From Anagrus nilaparvatae (lineage: Eukaryota > Arthropoda > Insecta > Hymenoptera > Mymaridae), in assembly GCA_022575985.1 (NCBI GenBank), contig JAKSXM010000237.1, positions 6,280,501-6,344,500 of the forward strand: DNA of 64,000 nt, given 5' to 3'. Below are positions 59,310-64,000 of this stretch, one piece after another (the stretch's first letter is position 1; every line of letters starts with the position of its first letter). The notes under the pieces were generated by a model. That model saw only the letters and a program-made list of their open reading frames with translations. It was not told the DNA's origin and searched no databases. Made by a program: the position numbers and the translations under genes.

Positions 59310-59770
59310 GTGTTGATTAAGCGTGGTCGTAAAAAAGGTATAGAGGATTCAGCGCTCAAAGCTATAAGGCTTATATATGCGTTTTTGTGTGTAAGTTTAC
59401 TAAGGCAATATATTTGGAGATCGTCACAGGTTACTAAAGTGAAGATTTCATAGTTGCCTTTCATCGATTGACCTCAACTCGTGGGCCATGCTTAGTTTTT
59501 TTAGTGACCAAAGCATTACCTTTACCAGTGCAGATAAAATCTTTAAGGAAATGTATATGGCCTCATCAAACTATAATCAGGACCTTTTGGGAAAGCTCGT
59601 CAAGTGGATAAAAATTGGTCATTCAACTGTTCGGTTGCCCCACATCCGGGGGGAATATGTGAATCAGCTGTGAAATCTGTAAAATATTATCTTCGTTGGG
59701 TGGTAGGAGAACACTCTATTACCTTTAAGGAGTTTTAGATTCTACTGTAGCACATCCCTAATTTAATCAT
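59310..59770 (+). pseudogene. BEL/Pao-type integrase fragment
   Basis: Translated pieces in shifting frames read KAIYLEIVT, SEDFIVAFHRLTSTRGPC, then a DQSITFTSADKIFKEM stretch where the D-N-G-T-N-F motif of integrases is expected (here DQSITF). It ends with AVKSVKYYLRWVVGEHSITF (family form GGLWE..VKS.K.HLRRVVGE). This order is that of the integrase core of BEL/Pao retroelements. At least two frameshifts and the altered motif make it inactive. Confidence 0.65.
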
Positions 59771-60288
59771 TTGAAAAGGGAGAACACCCTTTTGCTAAAA
59801 CACACCTTTATTATTTTAAATCTATATTATATTATCCCAAGAGAGAGAGAGAGAGATAGAGAGAGAGAAAAGATGTCGCGCGTACACGTACGTCGAGAGT
59901 CCTTAAAAAAAATCATCATAGCATCAAAAACCTCTTGCTCATACGTTAGGTAAGAAGAATACGCTGACACGTATAATATTAGACTTTGGCGTGGCCTAGG
60001 ATCCTATTGTATACAGCCGGCTTCGACGTCGCACTTGAAAACAATTGATCGACGCCGAGGCGAAAAACGTTGTAGTTGAACGTTAATTTCCATTCTACGA
60101 GCGCTCTAATTATTGATCGATGAATTATAATATTTTTGATATATTAAAAAGTCTAATAATACAAAAATGAATTTAAAAATATAAGCTATATAAGGCTCAT
60201 TTGCAGTTTCTTTAAAAAAAAAGCCTAACAAAAATAAAAATAAAAAATTCTTTTTTTTAAGTCCAAACTAGATTTTTTTTTTAGCAGC
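59771..60288. other. Non-coding stretch with (GA)n tract
   Basis: A GA-rich microsatellite lies at about 59838-59870. No gene seen. Confidence 0.5.
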
Positions 60289-60552
60289 TGTTCCGTATTG
60301 TAAATTATTGTAAATATACCTTTATTGTAATATAATAATGTATAGATGCCTAAATGTACATATATTAGAAAGATATAGGTAATATCAGCGCTACCTGTCA
60401 GTTGTCAGTACGCACTTAGTCATATACCAATACACTCGCTAAATAAATCATAGTTTTTACATATTATTCACACAGTGTCAATTATTCATTTTCCACTTAC
60501 ATACACTCCAATTGTCCACCATTTTACCTCTAAGTTATAGCATTATTGTTCA
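60289..60552 (+). repeat. Possible LTR, 264 bp
   Basis: Begins TGTTCCGTATTG, contains AATAAA at about 60442, and ends GTTCA. It is followed at once by TTTGGTCCTTTAAGC, which sits where a tRNA primer-binding site would be (TTTGGTCCTTCGAGCC-like in insect LTR elements, from memory). No second copy is in the window. It may belong with the BEL/Pao integrase remnant. Confidence 0.4.
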
Positions 60553-61104
60553 TTTGGTCCTTTAAGCTTTTAAAAGGAAGTATTTTTGAATTCAATCGAT
60601 AAATTAATTAAAAAATCATAAATCAGTACCACGAGGTTTTAAAATTTTTATTCAAGTCAAAAAAGATATAGGAGATTTACTGATTTTTTTATCTAAAGTG
60701 GATAGATCAAGGTAATTATTAATTAACTCTTTAAAACTGTGTGTTAAATTAATTCCAAAATATTATTCTTATGGTCAACAGGTCTAAATTTGAAAAACTG
60801 ATTTTCACGTGTTGTGTTTATTTAAAAAAAATATGTTTGCAAAAATAAAATTTTATATTTAAACGCAAGCAAATAATTAATGAATGCCAAAAAAATATTA
60901 AAAAAAAAATATATTATTCAAAAAATGTATAAAAAAAAAGAGGGGATATAATATATTCATACCAGCGTGTTTCTCTCTCTCACACACACACACACATATC
61001 CTCAGCATTATAAGAGTCATGCGCACGTATTTTCTGAAGAAGACGTAAACATAAGTTTTTAAAAATTTGATATTTTTAACTTAAAAATTTGAAGTAAAAA
61101 TGAT
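60553..61104. other. AT-rich non-coding stretch with (CA)n tract
   Basis: (TC)n(CA)n at about 60972-60998. Nothing else identified. Confidence 0.5.
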
Positions 61105-61455
61105 TGCATAATTTCACTTTGTACCCAATTAACAAAAGGATGATAAAACTTCTTGAAACTTACAAGAAGAATTTTCTAAAAATATTAAGTTTATGTTAAA
61201 TTTTAACTAACTTTGTATATTTTAGACTTTGAAATTTGAAGCATGAAAAGTTTGAAAACATAGTTTTTACCTAATTATTGCTCAGTTAGTAAAAAGTTAT
61301 TGAATTTTTTTTAAATTAAAATCTGTAAAGTCCAAAATATTAAATTTTAACAAAGTTGGTTAGAATTGAACATAAACATATATTGTTGACTTTGAAGTTT
61401 TAAATTCCAATAAGTTTTTATCATTTTTCAGCTAATTGGGTACAAAGTAAATTAG
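61105..61455. repeat. Imperfect palindrome
   Basis: TTCACTTTGTACCCAATTAA near 61114 pairs with AATTGGGTACAAAGTAA near 61434. Inner segments (TTTTAACTAACTTTG with CAAAGTTGGTTAGAA) also pair. The axis is near 61275. Confidence 0.7.
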
Positions 61456-61900
61456 CACAAATTTTTTGGCTTATAATTTATAAGTTAGCAATATCAACTT
61501 TGTAAAAGTTTAGTACATTTGACTTTAAAGTAAAGATATAAGAAATCCCTGGCACAAAATGGATCCCAAATTTTGACAAACTTGCGGATAGTTTTGTGTA
61601 CGATTTTTTGAGATGTTGTGATTTTAATATTGATTATAGAAAGTTTTTATTAATTTTCAAAAAACTTTGTACACATTTCATAACATGAAGATTTAAAAAT
61701 AAAGGACGGCTGATTATATACCATGGATTATGCCAACTTAATACAAACTTGTTGAATTGATTCAAACTTGAAACTGGATGCCTAACTTTGAGTCTATTAA
61801 TAGCAAGTTAAAAAAAACAAATCAAAAAGCTGTGGTTGAGTTTCCAACAATTTAATTCTCAGTTAATTCAAATTTTAGAAAGTCTCAAGTGTCTCAATAG

Positions 61901-61977
61901 ACAAATTTGTAACAAACTTTGTACAAACTTAAGTTTGTACTAAACTTAAGATTGTACAAAGTTTGTTACAAATTTGT
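61901..61977. repeat. Near-perfect 36-bp-arm hairpin
   Basis: 61901-61936 is the inverse complement of 61942-61977 with one mismatch and a 5-nt loop (GTACT). Such a short perfect stem with almost no loop is unusual against the imperfect palindromes nearby. It could be a tiny foldback, a cruciform or a small-RNA precursor. Confidence 0.85.
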
Positions 61978-62287
61978 AACTTTTTTACGCGGGAAAGCTT
62001 GAAATTAATTAAATAATATTAAACTTATAATCGGTTTATGTAAACACAACCTAAATCTGTGGAACATGTTTACTATAGTAAAGTTCTTGATCATCACTTA
62101 TAAAATTATTATTGTATTTTAAAATATTATTTTCTATTTTTAATATTTTAATGTTAAAATAAAAAAAATGTAGAATTAAAAAATTTGAAGAAAAAAAAAA
62201 TTTTTTAAATGCAGTCTAATAATCTAATTATTATATTATAATATAGAAATTTTCCTCTTCCAGCTTACATAAATGAATTTTTAGAAT

Positions 62288-62353
62288 ATGAGACTTGTCA
62301 AGAAAAAGGTCAATAATTTCACTAAAAATAATTCAAGAGTCCTTTTTCTCGAC
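62288..62353. repeat. Hairpin
   Basis: GACTTGTCAAGAAAAAGG pairs with CCTTTTTCTCGACAAGTTTC across an AT-rich loop of about 30 nt. Confidence 0.6.
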
Positions 62354-62619
62354 AAGTTTCAGAGGGTGTCCGTATAATGGAATATAATGCAAATATATTC
62401 CACTTATACTAGACGAGTATCAGGAGGTTCTGATACTAACGCGAGAAACTGAAATTAAAGAGAATAATAAAATAAGAGTACTAAATTATAAAACTTACCC
62501 ATATATAATATACAGTAATCAAAGGTAAGGTAAACTATTAATTATAAAAAAAAATAAAAATACAATAATTAATTACGTGTGGGTCACCGAATATTTTAAT
62601 TACAAACATTAAAACTTAA

Positions 62620-63165
62620 ATTGTCCTCTTTAGTTTTAGCGTCTCAAAAAACATAAGAATACATATTGAGTTTGAATTTTCCTAATAAAAATATTTTTAA
62701 CCCTTTCGGGGGGGGGGATTGGTCTACAGGGCCAAGCATTGGTTAAAAACCTTTTTTATATTTATCTTTGGTTTCAGCGTCTCAAAAAACATAAGAATAC
62801 ACATTGAGTTTTAATTTTCCTAATAAAAATATTTTTAACTTGTTTGGGGGGGTTAATGGGGCCAAACATTAGTAGAAAACATTTTTTATATTCATTTTTG
62901 GTTTCACTGTCCCAAAAAATATAAGAATTCATATTATGTTTTAATTTTTGTAATAAAAATATTTTTACCCGTTTGGGGGGGGGGGTATGAAAGGGGGGAA
63001 CTGGGATCGTCTACAGGGCCAAACGTTGGTTAAAAACATTTTTTGTATACATTTTTGGTATAAGCGTCCCAAAAACATGAGTATATAGTTAAATTTTAAT
63101 TTAAAAAAAAAAAAATTTTTTTACTCTTTTGGGTGGCATATGGGGGCGCTGGGGGCAAATTGGCT
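62620..63165 (+). repeat. Tandem array, four units of about 130-160 bp with G-runs
   Basis: Units share AGCGTCTCAAAAAACATAAG at about 62637, 62777, 62907 and 63063, then TAATAAAAATATTTTTA, a run of 7-12 G's, and AGGGCCAAACATTGGTTAAA. The G-runs fall at the same place in each unit. Confidence 0.8.
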
Positions 63166-63299
63166 AGTTTTATTACATTTCTATGGCCATATTCGGTTAT
63201 AGCACTACTCAAAACCCCCATACCAGAGGTCTATCCTCTGGTACATGACTTTTTTTTTTGTGAACCTGTGTAATTAATTGAAAAATGTTGGAATTTGAA

Positions 63300-64000
63300 A
63301 GGGTTAAGCTTACTATCACCGTTAAAAGCTTTGTTATCAAAGAACCCTATGATTAATCGCTTAGGCAGTTGTCCTTATATTATGTTATCAAGCCTTTCCC
63401 TTGTAGTGTCACGATGTAGGGTAAAAAATTTGACTTCAACCCTTGTGAGTGGGTACTTATCCCTTGTTTTTTTGAGAGAATTAGCATGTGCTATGAGAAT
63501 ACCCGGATTAATTTTTACTCGTCTTACAAGTAAAGCTGCATCTATTAATTTTGCAGTAAAGGGAGTAGCCAAATTGTTCATTAATATAAAAATATATTTG
63601 CTACGTATTAATCGTACACGTAATTCAACACCATCTATTAAAAATTTATCTTGATTAAACACATCACAATGAAGTTGACCTATATATGTTTTTCCACCAG
63701 ATGTATAGCTTTGTCGAGTTTTCAATCCTTTGTTATTTTCAGAGTCTGGGCTTGCATCCATACGAGAACTTTTATCAGCAACTCATAATCCAGAAGCTAA
63801 ATGCGTTCATTAGCCTCACGGCTATAATTTAATAAGCATTCTATGTATGCTCTACAAGGATAAGCGTTATTAGGTGGTGTAACTAATTTTTGATTAAAAA
63901 AAACATCTACTTGATTAAATAATTAGTGGAGAAGATTATTTACAGATCCAACTTTTTTATTGTCTGCATAAACGCTCTGTGTTATAGCTACCCGAACGCT
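63300..64000 (-). pseudogene. Polinton/Maverick-type major capsid protein gene, partial and broken
   Basis: On the minus strand, the stretch from 63761 down to 63378 contains GKTYIGQLHCDVFNQDKFLI, VRLIRSKYIFILM, LLVRRVKINPGILIAHA and YPLTRVEVKFFTL. This order is characteristic of the double-jelly-roll capsid proteins of Polinton/Maverick elements, annotated in insects as F54H12.2-like. Related sequence extends upstream to the window edge with a stop and a frameshift, and downstream past an in-frame TAA (63375-63377) to about 63300. The gene is therefore disrupted at several points and cut by the window end. No Polinton integrase, polymerase B or ATPase is seen here. It is an old endogenous copy. 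Confidence 0.6.

Noticed and set aside
1..64000. CRISPR array, bacterial operons, tRNA or rRNA genes
   Set aside because: No spaced identical short repeats with unique spacers, no tRNA cloverleaf and no rRNA-like GC block were seen; gene structure is eukaryotic.

Overview
The window looks like an AT-rich intergenic and intronic stretch of an animal nuclear genome, most likely an insect. The support is one spliced exon of a conserved metabolic gene plus R1-like, Jockey-like, Penelope, BEL/Pao, Helitron, hAT, CACTG-type and Polinton-like elements typical of arthropods. I cannot name the species. Almost everything recognisable is a mobile element or its debris, and no complete host gene is present.

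Layout. 1-4.2 kb: AT-rich DNA, a 238-bp tandem duplication and Helitron-derived repeats on the minus strand. 4.25-8.3 kb: a long self-complementary element with an 8-bp target-site duplication (TSD), interrupted by a chimeric segment that carries a 5'-truncated LINE. 8.3-10.2 kb: Helitron-derived repeats on the plus strand. 10.9-15.6 kb: a giant palindrome with a second foldback inside it. 16.4-21.7 kb: a degenerate hAT-like element, inverted tandem arrays, a dead transposase-like gene and another palindrome. 22.5-29.5 kb: a dead LINE split by a palindromic element, which itself holds a hAT-type MITE and a young non-coding LTR element. 29.9-30.9 kb: a terminal-inverted-repeat (TIR) element with a cysteine-rich coding remnant.

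31,946-32,138 is the only host exon I can support (acetyl-CoA synthetase, plus strand). 35.6-48.2 kb is the centrepiece: a Jockey-like LINE (minus) was hit by a full-length R1-clade-like LINE (36,147-46,975, minus), which was hit in turn by a roughly 4.06-kb CACTG-ended DNA element (36,742-40,804). Two of these insertions can be reversed on paper because the reading frame resumes across them and the target duplications are visible. The R1-like ORF2 is open apart from the CACTG insertion; its ORF1 has four in-frame stops.

48.2-64 kb: a dead integrase-type gene, a dead Penelope element with GIY-YIG, a Helitron carrying a 2-kb palindrome, a composite repeat with a TTAA-flanked MITE, a BEL/Pao integrase remnant, a possible LTR, hairpins, a 62.6-63.2 kb tandem array, and at the right edge a broken Polinton/Maverick-type major capsid protein gene.

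The most unusual theme is the number of 1-4 kb near-complete palindromes. At least three share a diverged core sequence although their ends or contexts differ, which suggests a foldback lineage that keeps its arms complementary and may act as a source of hairpin RNA.
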